Both the position numbers and the translations under genes were made by a program. A stretch of DNA of 64,000 nucleotides. Source: Mycobacterium bourgelatii (lineage in GTDB: Bacteria; Actinomycetota; Actinomycetes; Mycobacteriales; Mycobacteriaceae). The stretch lies in contig NZ_BLKZ01000001.1 of the NCBI RefSeq assembly GCF_010723575.1, forward strand, positions 2,852,001-2,916,000, given 5' to 3'. Shown here piece after piece: positions 47,101 to 52,670 of the stretch. Position 1 is the stretch's first letter. Each line of letters opens with the position of its first letter. The notes under the pieces are model-generated. The model worked only from the letters and a program-made list of their open reading frames with translations. It was not told the origin of the DNA and ran no database searches.

Positions 47101-47742
47101 GAGGCCCACGACCTGTGCGCACTGCCGGTGGCGGTGTTCCGTTGCGACATGATCCTGGCCGACGACACATTCACCGGTCAGCTCAACATCTCCGACACCG
47201 TCACCCGGATGGTGTTGAGCCTGATGACCACCGGCATCGCGCCCGACTCTTTCTATGAGCTCGACGCCGACGGTCAGCGGCAACGTGCCCACTTCGACGG
47301 GCTGCCGGTCGGGTTCGTCGCCGAAGCCATTGTCACGCTGGGCGCCCAGGTCGCCTCGTCCACCCCGGGATTCCACACCTATCACGTCATGAACCCGCAC
47401 GACGACGGCATCGGGCTCGACGAGTACGTCGACTGGCTGATCGACGCCGGCTGCCCCATCCAGCGCGTCGGTGGCTTCCACGAGTGGCTGCCGCGCTTTG
47501 AGGCCGCACTGCGCGCCTTGCCGGAGCGGCAGCGTCGGCACTCGGTGCTGCAGATGTTGTTGCTGCGCAGTTCCGGGCGGGTGCAGCCCCTCAAACCGAC
47601 CCGCGGCTCCTACGCGCCCACGGATCGATTCCGCAGGGCAGTGCAGGACGCGAAAATCGGCCCTGACCGGGACATCCCGCATGTCTCGGCACCGATCATC
47701 GTCAAGTACGTCACCGACTTGCGGCGTCTCGGGCTGCTGTAG
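29194..47742 (+). CDS. Five-carrier nonribosomal peptide synthetase with reductive release
   Basis: A 6182-residue NRPS in one frame. Order by residue: adenylation C-terminal stub (1-112; A10 lysine replaced, SGE103LD); T1 Ser153; C1 (HH338); A1 (core 819-831, K1150); T2 Ser1204; C2 (HH1388); A2 (core 1872, K2205); T3 Ser2259; E1 (HH2427); C3 (HH2907); A3 (core 3370, with N-methyltransferase about 3707-3970, motif EIGVGSG, K4133); T4 Ser4187; E2 (HH4365); C4 (HH4849); A4 (core 5306, K5639); T5 Ser5693; thioester reductase (GATGFVG 5787, Tyr5957/Lys5961). C3 and C4 follow epimerases and have the HHIVVDGWS form expected for D-donor condensation. Specificity residues by eye: A1 DFWTVGAIYK, A2 DVWSVAAIYK, A3 DVCSLALVHK, A4 DVWDVGAVDK; I assign no amino acids. 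ATG 29194 follows GGGGGGTGG. Confidence 0.95.
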   Translation: MKPYERLRRVGPTDHRVEIRGQQIELDRVQGALAELDCVDQAVVIAREDRPGDQRLVGYVTESIAGAVDPAAARAVLAERLPSYMVPVAVLVLDALPVTASGELDIPALPRPQYPDAPRNHALEQALVAIFAEVLGVEGVEPEESFFDLGGDSLAAMRVVVAINSTLDANLPLGAVFNSPTIAQLAARLGGDSGGSKPLVAGERPAVIPLSFAQSRLWFISQLQGPSPVYNRAVALRLTGRLIPEALATAMADVVGRHESLRTVFVAVDGIPRQVVRPAAGADFGWAVVDAGGWSPDRLTEAIERAAHYSFDLATEIPIRAQVFSLTEDDHVLVVVVHHIAGDGWSIGALAADISSAYAARWAGHAPDWAELPVQYADYTLWQRDSLGDPADENSASAAQVRFWHEVLAGMPQRLELPTDRPYPPVADHRGASVAVQWPAELQQRVREVAREYNATSFMVVQAALAVLLSQLSTSSDVAVGFPIAGRGDPALDRLVGFFVNTLILRVQVVGNPTFAELLAQVRQRSLAAYEHQDVPFEALVERLNPPRSMTHHPLIQVSLSWQNATPLDLTVADLQVHPMPVDTHTARMDLAFFLGERFGDTGEPAGIGGAVEFRTDVYDAATIEALVARLQRVLTALTAQPMARLSSLDLLDAAERARLADWGNRAVLSQSPPTGVSIPAALAAQVAHAGDAVALSCGGSAWTYRELDEASNRLARLLVERGVSTGSCVALLAERSPHAIVAILAVLKAGAAYLPLDPRMPVERLTFIVDDAAPVAAIASAGTDFEWLKLPIIDAEAPHIETFPATALPMPAADDVAYIIYTSGTTGVPKGVAISHRNLTQLILSVDGADAGLPDASKQVWSHWHSYAFDFSVWEVWAALLRGGRLVVIPEEVVASPAEFGDLVVEQHINVLTQTPSAVGYLPPDRLDSVALVMGGEACPAAVVDRWASGRVMINAYGPTETTIYVAVSAPLQPGTGAPPVGSPVPGAALFVLDEWLRPVPAGVVGELYVAGWGVGLGYWRRAGLTASRFVACPFGGTGQRMYRTGDLVFWGADGQLRYVERADEQVKIRGYRIELGDVQAALAEVDGVDQAIVIAREDTPGDKRLVGYVTGAVDPVQARGVLADRLPSYMVPAAVVRVEALPLTVNGKLDTSALPEPKYQSTEQYRPPATLTEEILAGIYAQVLGLERAGVDDSFFDLGGDSLSAMRAIAAINKALDTQLVVRTLFDAPTIAELAHRLSAGGGLEPLTAAERPVAIPLSYAQSRLWFLDQLQDRSAVYNMAAALRLRGPLNAEALQAALTDVVARHETLRTVFAAPDGIPHQVVLAADQADVTWGVVDATGWREERLADAIGAEARRTFDLATEIPLRALLFQISEEEHVLVATAHHIAADGWSMAPLVRDLGLAYGARCAGHAPGWADLPVQYVDYTLWQRKNLGALSDPESPLATQMAYWERELADLPQRVELPTDRPYPPAADYCGASVTVDWPPHVQQRIRRLAGENGATSFMVVQAALSLLVSRLSASPDVALGFSIAGRGDPALDDLVGFFVNTLVLRVDLAGNPSFTELLAQVRERSLAAYEHQDVPFEMLVERLNPPRSLTHHPLIQVLLAWQNNASPELNLGELQVSALPVDTRTARMDLRFSLGERWTGTGEPAGIGGTVEFRTDVFDAVTIHGFVERLGRVLDAVTANPSLAMSSVDLLDAAEHARLNGWGNSSVLRQPIPPALSIPAALAAQVARTPDAVALTCGELSMTYREFDQASNRLAHLLSSSGVGPGAYVALLFPRSAEAVVAIAAVLKTGAAYLPIDPALPPARIGFMVADAEPVAAITTAAFADRLDGHGLRVIDVHDPSIEAQPCTPLAPEPSARDIAYLIYTSGTTGVPKGVAITHHNVTQLFRVSSFFESHTDTAEFAATQWHSLSFDVSAWEIWGTLLSGGRLVVVPEEVATSPADFHALVAAEHIDVLSQTPSAVGVLAPEGLESAALVVAGEACPSALVDHWATGRVMINAYGPTETTIYACMSAPLTAGSGVPPIGTPVSGAALFVLDHWLQPVPPGVVGELYVAGRGVGVGYWRRAGLTASRFVACPFGGAESLGQRMYRTGDLVYWGADGQLRYVGRADEQVKIRGYRIELGEVQAGLAALDGVHQAVVVVREDRPGHKRLVGYVTCEADPAALRSGLADRLPPYMVPNAIVVLDAMPLTVNGKLDTAALPPPEYQDAEQYCPPTDAVEEVLAGIYAQVLGLDRVGVEESFFDLGGDSILAMQVVARARAAGLLCRPRDLFTEQSVAGVARVAGVVGDTSAAVDEGVGEVPATPIMRWLQTTGGPVEQFNQTMSLQAPAGVTEADVVVLLQALLDRHAMLRLRVSSDWSLTAQPPGSVDAAECLQSVDTWSDEVLLDIRSRLNPATGAMLRALWICDANQLVLCIHHLAVDGVSWRILLEDINVGWAQQRNHHPVLLPVAGTSFRRWASLLNEYARSAAVIDTAEAWRTVLAVPAALPAVDPGVDTFATAGHFVATLDSENTRLLLGDVPAAYHAGVQDILLIAFALAWGEFLGTRGQPIGIDVEAHGRNEEVHSGVDLTHTVGWFTAKYPVALAAGEVNWPQVMAGDAALGSAVKGMKEQLRALPAGLTYGVLRYLNADVELSGSEPPIGFNYLGRLGGAATTDTDGWRISHRPGTRGSAGLAMPLMHTVELNAATVETAAGPQLHAEWTWATSQFDTTQVERLNRLWFDALAGICAQVRRGGGGLTPSDIAPTRLTQHQIDELQRQYSIADVLPLTPMQRGLLFHASTALAGDDVYAVQLDLAVTGALDPDRLRDAVHMVVCRHPNLAARFCGQFDEPVQIIPADPQTGWRYVELDSDADVEEQMRRVCAAERAAVCDLAHPPAFRVALIRTAPDQYRVVLTNHHIVVDGWSLPIVLREIFASYHGRRLPAPASYRRFVSWLAERDLDAANAAWRRVLAGFESPTLVGPQDRLGVGRRSVNSFVLPGEQTEALRALARARRTTVNIVLQGAYAQLLMLLTGQHDIAFGVPVSGRPTDLVDAESMVGLLVNTVPVRVNGAAATTVAELIDQLHSLHHDTLEHQHLALSEIHRIAGHERLFDTLFVYQNYPIDLGSLPGSLQGTSAGPHEMAVKETTSHDYNHYPLTIQALPRAELAFRVEYDADVFDAAGIQALIERFQRVLAAMTDNPDRRLSAVDVLAAEEHSRLAEWGNRGTLNRSPSPGVSIPVLWAGQVARTPEAVALSYEGRSMTYRELDEASDRLAFVLAGHGVGPGQSVALLLSRSPRAIVAILAALKTGAAYLPIDPSLPAARVGFMLADAAPVAAITTSDQAVRFEDHDLLVIDVDAPGIHGQRRLKLSTPAPDDIAYFIYTSGTTGNPKGVAVSHHNVVELLQTLQGQLRPGEVWSQWHSLAFDVSVCEIWGALLSGGRLVIVPESVARSPHDFHALLVTERVSVLSQTPSAFYALQTVYDGRALAPELADQLELEAVLFAGEALEPNRLRTWLRHHPRSPRLINLYGTTETTVHASFREIAAGDLANNANSAIKANNASPIGVPLTHLAFFVLDAWLRPVPAGVVGELYIAGHAVGLGYWRRAGLTASRFVACPFAGPDRPGMRMYRTGDLVSWDGDGQLRYVGRADEQVKLRGYRIELGEIENALAACPEVNQAVVRMRPTPAGGAQLVGYLTLQRTTDTNRDTVRDAEIVDQWQDLYDDLYDAQTEAPEFGLDFRGWNSSYTDAPIPLEEMLEWRSATVARIKALRPRRVLEIGVGSGLLLSQLAPECDRYVATDMSAVAVGNLVRSLEQSRFAWRDRVQLLARPAHVTDGLPENGFDTVILNSVVQYFPNEGYLADLIDRVMQLLVPGGALFIGDVRNYALQGAFQTAITLAHTSDPGNPASTAEIRQRVRRGIINESELLLAPDFFTTWAAGCGSVAGLDIQVKRGVADNELNRYRYDVVVHKAPAAVCSLADTPTRTWTQCGQLDGLHARLATERPVAVRITGIPRAGLITDVRIEDTIAAGLPLTDPPAEDAIDAVTPEQLHRLGESAGYHVAVTWGAERGTLDAVFTSNAGPMTDVYVAPAGGHRSGCHANDPHANTKLVSVRDQLSARLPEYMVPTQLVVLDAFPLTTSGKLDVRALPEPDYQAPDRYRAPDNAVEQILADVYAQVLGLERVGVDDSFFELGGDSILSMQVVARARAAGVVCKPRDIFAEQTVARLALVATAVDGLGVPDNEGVGTVPATPIMRWLQEVEGPIEQFSQTVVVRAPAGATEADVVVLLQALLDGHAMLRLRVDEGWSFEGSSPEGWSLSVPPPGSADARDCLQTVDVLSDEVLVAARSRLNPAAGAMVSAVWAPPNGQLALFIHHLAVDGVSWRILLEDLNIAWAQLRGGQPVMLPAPGTSFQRWASLLGEYANSAAVVGHADTWRGIAAAAAGLPAVQPSLDTFVTAGHQTELLDADTTSMLLTAVPTAFHVGVQDILLIAFGLALAEFLGTADQPIGIDVEGHGRHEELAADLDLSRTVGWFTTKYPVALGVGGPSWAQVLSGDAALGAAVKSAKEQLRAVPDALSYGALRYLNSDVDLAGPDPSIGFNYLGRLGAYAHGDAAQWRVCPDGAAMAGAATAIAMPLMHTVEVNAATVDSDAGPRLRANWTYATSKIDATQINRLNRLWFDALLGICAHVRRGGGGLTPSDIAPARLSQYQIDELQRQHEIADVLPLTPMQQGLLFHSGTAQRSADEGEPYTVQLDIAVRGAVDPDRLHEAVQAVVRRHPHLLARFSAQFGEPVQIITADPVAPWRYEELDAGDGEDRIQRLCADERAAVCNLGAGQAFRVMLLRTAAHSYRFVLTNHHIVLDGWSMPILLREIFAGYHQHRLPAAAPYRRFVSWVAARDLDAATAAWRDVLAGFDTPTLVGPSDRLGLGPRAVVQVRVPGATTRALNELARKRQTTVSTVLQAAWAQLLMGLTGQHDIAFGVPVSGRPAELAGADSMVGLFINTVPVRVHATATTSTAELLGQLHDLHQRTVEHQHLALRDIHRITGQQWLFDTLCVYENYPVDPGALSGDDGLVVAEVTTREHTHYPLVLAASPAAGPELSLRLDYRSDVFDAATIEALARRLQRTLAAMTDQPGLALSALEPLDVAERAQLDEWANRAGLLHALPAAMSIPEAFAAQVARTPQAAALTCMGSSLTYRELDEASNRLARLLSDHGAGPGRIVALLFSRSTQAVVAIAAVLKTGAAYLPIDPALPAARIDQMLTDAAPIAAITTAGLAERFDGHDLPVIDVDDPRQHGYPSTGLPAPAADEIAYVIYTSGTTGLPKGVAVTHQNVTRLAESLDASLPRGGAWAQCHSYAFDVSVWEIWGALLRGGRLVVVPEPVMESPSDFHALLAAEQVTVLDLSPSAAGVLSPEGLQSLTLVLGGETCPPDVADRWATDGRVVINAYGPTEITVDAARSAPLQPSPMGPGAASVVPIGSPVPGAALFVLDGWLRPVPAGVVGELYAAGHGVGLGYWRRGDLTAARFVACPFGPPGMRMYRTGDLVCWGADGQLRYVGRADDQVQIRGFRVELGEIRTMLTALDGVDQAAVIAREDRPGVKRLVAYVTGTADPAAVRSAIAERLPSYMVPTAVVPLEALPLNVNGKLDTRSLPAPEYRDADAYRAPTSATEGILAGIYSQVLGLQRVGTDDSFFDLGGDSISAMRAITAINTALDAELTVRTLLAAPSVRALSRQLSVATPGGDPRFVSVHGSAAREARADDLTLDRFLDASTLAQAAQLPGPSAQVRTVLLTGATGFVGRYLALEWLKQMELVDGTLICLVRAESDEEARRRLHDTFATDPEMLWLFQDLATDHLEVLAGDKGEVNLGLDQATWQRLADTVDVIVDSAAVVNAVLSYSELFGPNVVGTAELIRIALTTKLKPYTYVSTADVGNQIEPSLFTEDADIRIVSPARAIDGSLANGYANSKWAGEVLLREAHDLCALPVAVFRCDMILADDTFTGQLNISDTVTRMVLSLMTTGIAPDSFYELDADGQRQRAHFDGLPVGFVAEAIVTLGAQVASSTPGFHTYHVMNPHDDGIGLDEYVDWLIDAGCPIQRVGGFHEWLPRFEAALRALPERQRRHSVLQMLLLRSSGRVQPLKPTRGSYAPTDRFRRAVQDAKIGPDRDIPHVSAPIIVKYVTDLRRLGLL

Positions 47743-47750
47743 GCCACACG

Positions 47751-49463
47751 ATGCTGACTTTGCTTCGCGCACATCGGGTTTCGATGATCGCCAGCATGTT
47801 CTTGCTTGCCGGGGCGACCGCACTGACGTTACTGCAGCCGCTGGTGGCCGGACGGCTGGTCGACCGGGCGACGGCCGGCGCACCGATCTCCGGTTTGACC
47901 GTCGCATTGGTGGTCATGCTTGCGGGACAACTCCTGCTCGAGTCGTTGGGGCACTTCCGGCTCGATCGCACCGGCGAGAAGATCGTATTGGGGCTGCGGG
48001 ACGACTTCACCAATCATGTTGTGCGCCTGCCGATCGGGTTGTTGGATCGGAGCCGTACCGGGGACCTGTTGGCGCGGGGAACCAGCGACGCGGGTCTGCT
48101 GCGTGATATGCCGCGCGCCGTTGCCGATGTGGTGTTCGGGCTGCTGACATTGCTCGGCGCAACGATTTTCATGTTGACCATCGATGCGCTCACCGTGGGT
48201 GTGGTGGTCGCGGCGTTGGTGGTGGCGTTCGGCGTGGGCAATCCGTTTTTGTCCCTGATCCAGCGTGCATCGTTGAACCGCCAGGCCGCCCTGGGCGATT
48301 ACACGGCGGGGTTGGACCGTGCTCTGGGTGCCGCGCGCACCGTCAAGCTGTTCGGCGCCGAGGAACGCGAAGCGCGGTCGATCGGCGCCAGCGCACGCAC
48401 CGCCTATGAATCGGGTGTTCGCGTCGCGTCCGCCACCGCCATCAACATCGGGATTGTGCGGTTGGGGATCACCGGTTCGTTTCTGGCGATCATGATCATC
48501 GACGGGCGCCGAGTCGCCGGTGGTGGCCTTTCCGTCGGCCAGTTCGTCAGCCTGTTCGCCTTCGCGGTCTACGCCATCTTTCCCATCAACGCGGCGTTCA
48601 TCGCGCTGACCGCATTGCGCACCGCGGCTGGGGCATATCAACACCTCACGTCGACCCTGCGGGAACTGCCGGAAGACGACTCGCCGCCACCCGCCGTTGC
48701 CGCCGGTCCGAACGCAGCCCGAAACGCCCACGCCGCTGGGGCACTGGTCGAGTTCGACCACGTGTCGTTCACCTACGGTTCGCACCCCGTCCTCGACGAC
48801 GTGTCGTTCACCCTCGGCCGAGATCAAATCACCGCGCTGATCGGTCCGTCAGGCGCCGGCAAGTCAACCATCCTGGCATTGCTGTGCCGCTTCCACGACC
48901 CCACCGCCGGGTTGCTGCGCTGGGCGGGAGAAGACTTTCGCAGCATCCCGGTGCGAGAACTGCGCCGCCGGCTCGGACTGTTGGAGCAAGATGCGCCCGT
49001 GCTGCACGGGACCATTCGCGACAACCTGCTCATCGCCAATCCGGACGCCGACGACGATGGCCTGTGGCGCGTCCTCGAGCAGGTGAACCTCGCCGACGAA
49101 ATCGCCTGCCTGCCGCAACAACTCGACGCTCCCGTACTCGAACGCGGGCGCAGCCTTTCGGGCGGTCAACGCCAGCGATTGGCCCTGGCGCGCGCATTCC
49201 TGTCGCGATCGCAGCTCATCCTGATGGACGAACCGACCGCCCACCTCGACCGCGCCAACGAGTACGACGTGATGAGCAATCTGCTGCAGGCACGGGGCGG
49301 CCGAAGCGTCCTGGTTGTCGCTCACCGACTGTCCACCGTCACCAACGCCGATCAGATTCTGGTTCTCCGGGATGGCCGGATCCGGGCGAGGGGAACTCAC
49401 GCCGAACTGCTGCGCGAGCCGATCTACCGCGAACTCATCGAGCACGAACTCACCGGACACTAG
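47751..49463 (+). CDS. ABC exporter, fused permease and ATPase
   Basis: A 570-residue half-transporter of the lipid/peptide exporter type. Residues 1-310 are the six-helix membrane domain (start MLTLLRAHRVSMIASMFLLAG). The nucleotide-binding domain begins near 325 and contains Walker A GPSGAGKST, the Q-loop LLEQDAPVLHGTIRDNL, signature LSGGQRQRLALARA, Walker B LILMDEPTAH and the switch histidine in VVAHRLST. It probably works as a homodimer. It starts eight bases after the NRPS stop and ends 12 before the MmpL start, so the three form one operon; it likely moves the NRPS product or an intermediate across the membrane. Confidence 0.92.
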   Translation: MLTLLRAHRVSMIASMFLLAGATALTLLQPLVAGRLVDRATAGAPISGLTVALVVMLAGQLLLESLGHFRLDRTGEKIVLGLRDDFTNHVVRLPIGLLDRSRTGDLLARGTSDAGLLRDMPRAVADVVFGLLTLLGATIFMLTIDALTVGVVVAALVVAFGVGNPFLSLIQRASLNRQAALGDYTAGLDRALGAARTVKLFGAEEREARSIGASARTAYESGVRVASATAINIGIVRLGITGSFLAIMIIDGRRVAGGGLSVGQFVSLFAFAVYAIFPINAAFIALTALRTAAGAYQHLTSTLRELPEDDSPPPAVAAGPNAARNAHAAGALVEFDHVSFTYGSHPVLDDVSFTLGRDQITALIGPSGAGKSTILALLCRFHDPTAGLLRWAGEDFRSIPVRELRRRLGLLEQDAPVLHGTIRDNLLIANPDADDDGLWRVLEQVNLADEIACLPQQLDAPVLERGRSLSGGQRQRLALARAFLSRSQLILMDEPTAHLDRANEYDVMSNLLQARGGRSVLVVAHRLSTVTNADQILVLRDGRIRARGTHAELLREPIYRELIEHELTGH

Positions 49464-49475
49464 CGAGGGGGCCTG

Positions 49476-52400
49476 GTGCTGCACGCAATCGCCCGCCTGG
49501 CCGTCACCGCCCCGCGCCGGGTCATTCTCGGGGCGGTGTTGGTGATGATCGCTGCCGCGATCTTCGGCGTGCCGGTGATCAAGTCGCTGTCATCCGGCGG
49601 TGGGCTCGACCCCCGCGCCGAATCGTCGCGGGCCTCGGCGTTGCTGTCCGATAAGTTCGACCAGGGCGGCACCGGCATACTGATCACCGTCACCTCCGAC
49701 GGCGGTGCGCTGGGACCGCAGGCAAAAGCCGTCGGAACGGATCTCGTTCGGCGACTGCAGAACTCGGAGCACGTCCGACAAGTCTCTTCGACGTGGACGG
49801 TGCCGGCGGCGACGGCGGCGTCGCTGGTCAGCAAGGACGGCAAGACGGGGCTGGTCAGTGCCAGCATCGTCGGCAGTGAAACCGATGCTCAGCTGACCGC
49901 CAAGCGTCTGGTCGAAGAACTCGTCCACGACCGGGACGGCGTGACGCTACGCGCCGGCGGGGAGGCGGTCATCAACTGGCAGGTGAATGCACAAACCCAA
50001 AGAGACCTGTTTTTCATGGAAGCGTTGGCGCTGCCGCTGAGTTTCGTGGTCCTCGTCTGGGTTTTCGGTGGCCTGGTCGCCGGCGCAGTGCCGGTGGCCG
50101 TCGGCTTTTCGGCGATCCTCGGCGCCTTGGCCTCGCTGCGCATCATTGCCCTGTTCACCAACGTGTCGATCTTCTCGTTGAACCTGACCGTGGCGATGGG
50201 CATGGCATTGGCCGTCGACTACACGTTGCTAATCCTGAGCCGGTATCGGGATGAGTTGGCAGAGGGCCATCCTCGTGACAGAGCACTGACCCGCACGATG
50301 CTCACGGCGGGCCGCACCGTCTTGTTCTCGGCGATGACGGTCGCGTTGTCAATGGCGACGTTGGTGCTGTTTCCGCAGTTCTTTCTTAAATCCTTCGCCT
50401 ACGCGGGGGTCGCGGTGGTCGCATTCGCCGCGGCGGCCGCGATTGTGGTGACACCGGCGGCGATCATGCTGTTGGGCAGCCGGCTCGATTCGCTCAACAT
50501 TCGTCGCTGGGTGACGCGTCTCCGCCCCGCCTCCGCTCAACGACAACCCAAGCTGTGGTCGTGGTATCGGTGGACGAAAGCGGTCATGCGGCGCTCCGTC
50601 CCGATCGGTGTAGCGGTCACCGCCCTCTTGTTGCTGTTGGGATCGCCGTTTCTCAATGTCCGCTGGGGCTTCGCGGACGACCGGATACTGCCCAGCTCGG
50701 CTTCGGCGCGCCAAGTCGGCGACGAGCTCCGAAACAATTTTCCGGATCGCGGGATTCCCAACATCACCGCGGTGTTGCCGGACGCGCCCAACCTGACTTC
50801 AGCCGAGCTGGACGCCTATGCGGCAGCGTTGTCGCGGGTACCCCAGGTCTTGTGGGTGTCCGCGCCGGGCGGCACGTTCGTGGACGGCGGCCGCCGTCAA
50901 GGATGGCGTCCGGCCTCGGCGCCGAGCGCAATGAAGGACCGCAGCGCGTTCGTGACGATCGGCACCGAGGCACCGCTGTACACCGCTGCCGCCGATGCGC
51001 AGCTCGACCGGCTGCACGCCGTTCCGACACCCGGCGGCGTACCGGTGCAGTTGACCGGTGTGGCGCAGAGCAACCGGGATAGCGTGCACGCCATCTCGTC
51101 ACGCCTCCCCCTAGTTCTCACGCTCATCGCGGTGATCACCATGGCGTTGGTCTTCCTCCTCACGGGCAGCGCGGTGTTACCCCTCAAAGCCGTGCTGATG
51201 AACACCTTTTCGTTGACCGCGGCCTTCGGCGCGCTGGTGTGGGTGTTCCAGGAAGGCCACCTGGGCGGGCTGGGCACGGCGGCGACGGGCACGTTGGGCG
51301 TGCAGCTCCCGGTGTTGTTGTTCTGCATCGCTTTTGGCCTGTCGATGGACTACGAGGTATTCCTGATCTCCCGGATCCGCGAATACTGGGCGGCCACGGA
51401 CGGCGGGCCGGACGCCAACGATGAGAGCGTCGCGCTCGGTGTTGCGCATACCGCGCGGGTGATCACCGCTGCCGCCCTGATCATGGCGATCTCCTTCTCG
51501 GCATTGATGGCCGCACAGGTGTCGTTCATGCGCTTGTTCGGGTTCGGGCTCACGGTGGCGGTCCTGGCCGACGCGACACTGGTGCGGATGCTGCTGGTCC
51601 CGGCGTTCATGCACATGCTCGGCCGGGTCAACTGGTGGGCACCGAAACCATTGGCGCAGTTGCACAACCGGTTCGGTTTCACCGAGAACCTGCCCGGCAT
51701 CGCGACCGCAAAGACGGAGCCGATGGTACTCCCGCGGACCTTGCCGTTGGAAATGCAACGAACCGTTCCTTTTAAATTGGACAAGACCCTGTATCGGGGT
51801 GGCGCGCCTGCCGCGCAGCCGGCTGAGCGCAATCAGAAGCCCGGCGAGAAGCGAAAGCGTCTGATCACGACCGGGATCGTGGTCGCCGTGGCGGTCGTGG
51901 TCGGCGCCACCGGCTTCCTGGTGTGGCCGGAAGGACAGCAAACGACACCGAAGGCGACGGCACCGCCGTCGACGTCGGGAGCGACCGTGCCCGCAGGGCC
52001 TTCCGGGCCCTCGGGGCCCTCGGGATCGTCCGGCACCAGCACACCGCCGGAGCCCACTACGCCGCCGCCGCGGGTGGCACCCAATCGCTTAGGGGCGATT
52101 CTGCTCACTCCGGCCGAAGCCAACGCCATCATGGGCGCCACCGGGATGCAGGACCAGGGCAGTTTCAGCGGCGCCGACACCAACCTGTTCACCACGTCGA
52201 TTCCGGATTGTCTTGGCGCCGCCCACATTGTGCAAACCGCCGTGTATTCGGGCAGCGGCTACACCGCGATCCGGGTAGACGTGCTACACCAACCCGGGAA
52301 CCGGTACACGCACAATATCGAGCAGGCGGTGGCGACATTTCCGTCGGCAGAACAAGCCCTGGCATTCGTGAAGGCGTCCGCTCCCAAATGGAAAGCCTGC

Positions 52401-52643
52401 GCCGGGAAGAGCGTCGTCGACACCCTCAGGGGCGTCCCCACCCGATGGACGTTCGGCGACTTCGTGGGAGACGTGCCGACCATCGCGATGATGTACTCCC
52501 GGCAGAATGCGCGCGGTTGGACCTGTCAACGTGCGCTGAGCGCGGTGTGGAACCTGGTCATCGACGTCAAAGCGTGTGGGTACACGATCAACAATCAGGG
52601 CCTGCAGGCCGTCGACAAGATCGCAACCAAGGCAACGAAATAA
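49476..52643 (+). CDS. MmpL transporter fused to PknH-type extracellular sensor domain
   Basis: A 1055-residue MmpL-family RND transporter. The core (1-735) shows N-terminal helix, loop 1, MGMALAVDYTLLILSRYRDE, loop 2 and FCIAFGLSMDYEVFLISRIREY, ending NWWAPKPLAQLHNRFG. After a cytoplasmic linker, an extra transmembrane helix (about 796-818, LITTGIVVAVAVVVGATGFLVW) leads through a Pro/Ser/Thr linker to a C-terminal domain (about 870-1050: LLTPAEANAIMGATGM, and cysteines in PDCLG, KACAG, TCQRAL, KACGY). This matches the disulfide-containing PknH_C sensor domain usually attached to Ser/Thr kinases. GTG 49476 follows GAGGGGGCCTG. It probably exports the NRPS product and senses something outside. 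Confidence 0.92.
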   Translation: MLHAIARLAVTAPRRVILGAVLVMIAAAIFGVPVIKSLSSGGGLDPRAESSRASALLSDKFDQGGTGILITVTSDGGALGPQAKAVGTDLVRRLQNSEHVRQVSSTWTVPAATAASLVSKDGKTGLVSASIVGSETDAQLTAKRLVEELVHDRDGVTLRAGGEAVINWQVNAQTQRDLFFMEALALPLSFVVLVWVFGGLVAGAVPVAVGFSAILGALASLRIIALFTNVSIFSLNLTVAMGMALAVDYTLLILSRYRDELAEGHPRDRALTRTMLTAGRTVLFSAMTVALSMATLVLFPQFFLKSFAYAGVAVVAFAAAAAIVVTPAAIMLLGSRLDSLNIRRWVTRLRPASAQRQPKLWSWYRWTKAVMRRSVPIGVAVTALLLLLGSPFLNVRWGFADDRILPSSASARQVGDELRNNFPDRGIPNITAVLPDAPNLTSAELDAYAAALSRVPQVLWVSAPGGTFVDGGRRQGWRPASAPSAMKDRSAFVTIGTEAPLYTAAADAQLDRLHAVPTPGGVPVQLTGVAQSNRDSVHAISSRLPLVLTLIAVITMALVFLLTGSAVLPLKAVLMNTFSLTAAFGALVWVFQEGHLGGLGTAATGTLGVQLPVLLFCIAFGLSMDYEVFLISRIREYWAATDGGPDANDESVALGVAHTARVITAAALIMAISFSALMAAQVSFMRLFGFGLTVAVLADATLVRMLLVPAFMHMLGRVNWWAPKPLAQLHNRFGFTENLPGIATAKTEPMVLPRTLPLEMQRTVPFKLDKTLYRGGAPAAQPAERNQKPGEKRKRLITTGIVVAVAVVVGATGFLVWPEGQQTTPKATAPPSTSGATVPAGPSGPSGPSGSSGTSTPPEPTTPPPRVAPNRLGAILLTPAEANAIMGATGMQDQGSFSGADTNLFTTSIPDCLGAAHIVQTAVYSGSGYTAIRVDVLHQPGNRYTHNIEQAVATFPSAEQALAFVKASAPKWKACAGKSVVDTLRGVPTRWTFGDFVGDVPTIAMMYSRQNARGWTCQRALSAVWNLVIDVKACGYTINNQGLQAVDKIATKATK

Positions 52644-52651
52644 CGTCAGCG
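52614..52651 (+). repeat. Left copy of 38-bp direct repeat flanking PPE gene
   Basis: This stretch includes the last nine codons and stop of the MmpL gene plus eight bases beyond. A second copy at 54571-54608 matches at 35 of 38 positions. Between them lies the PPE gene on the opposite strand. Confidence 0.8.
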
Positions 52652-52670
52652 CCCCCTCAGGGGAGATCGA

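Noticed and set aside
29194..47742. Assignment as glycopeptidolipid Mps1/Mps2
   Set aside because: Domain order differs: stub loading module, no epimerase in the first complete module, an N-methyltransferase, five carriers on one polypeptide, and no GPL glycosyl or methyl transferase genes nearby.
29194..47742. Assignment as isonitrile-lipopeptide NRPS (Rv0101-like)
   Set aside because: That enzyme has two modules and adjacent isonitrile-forming oxygenase, thioesterase, FAAL and carrier genes, none of which are here.
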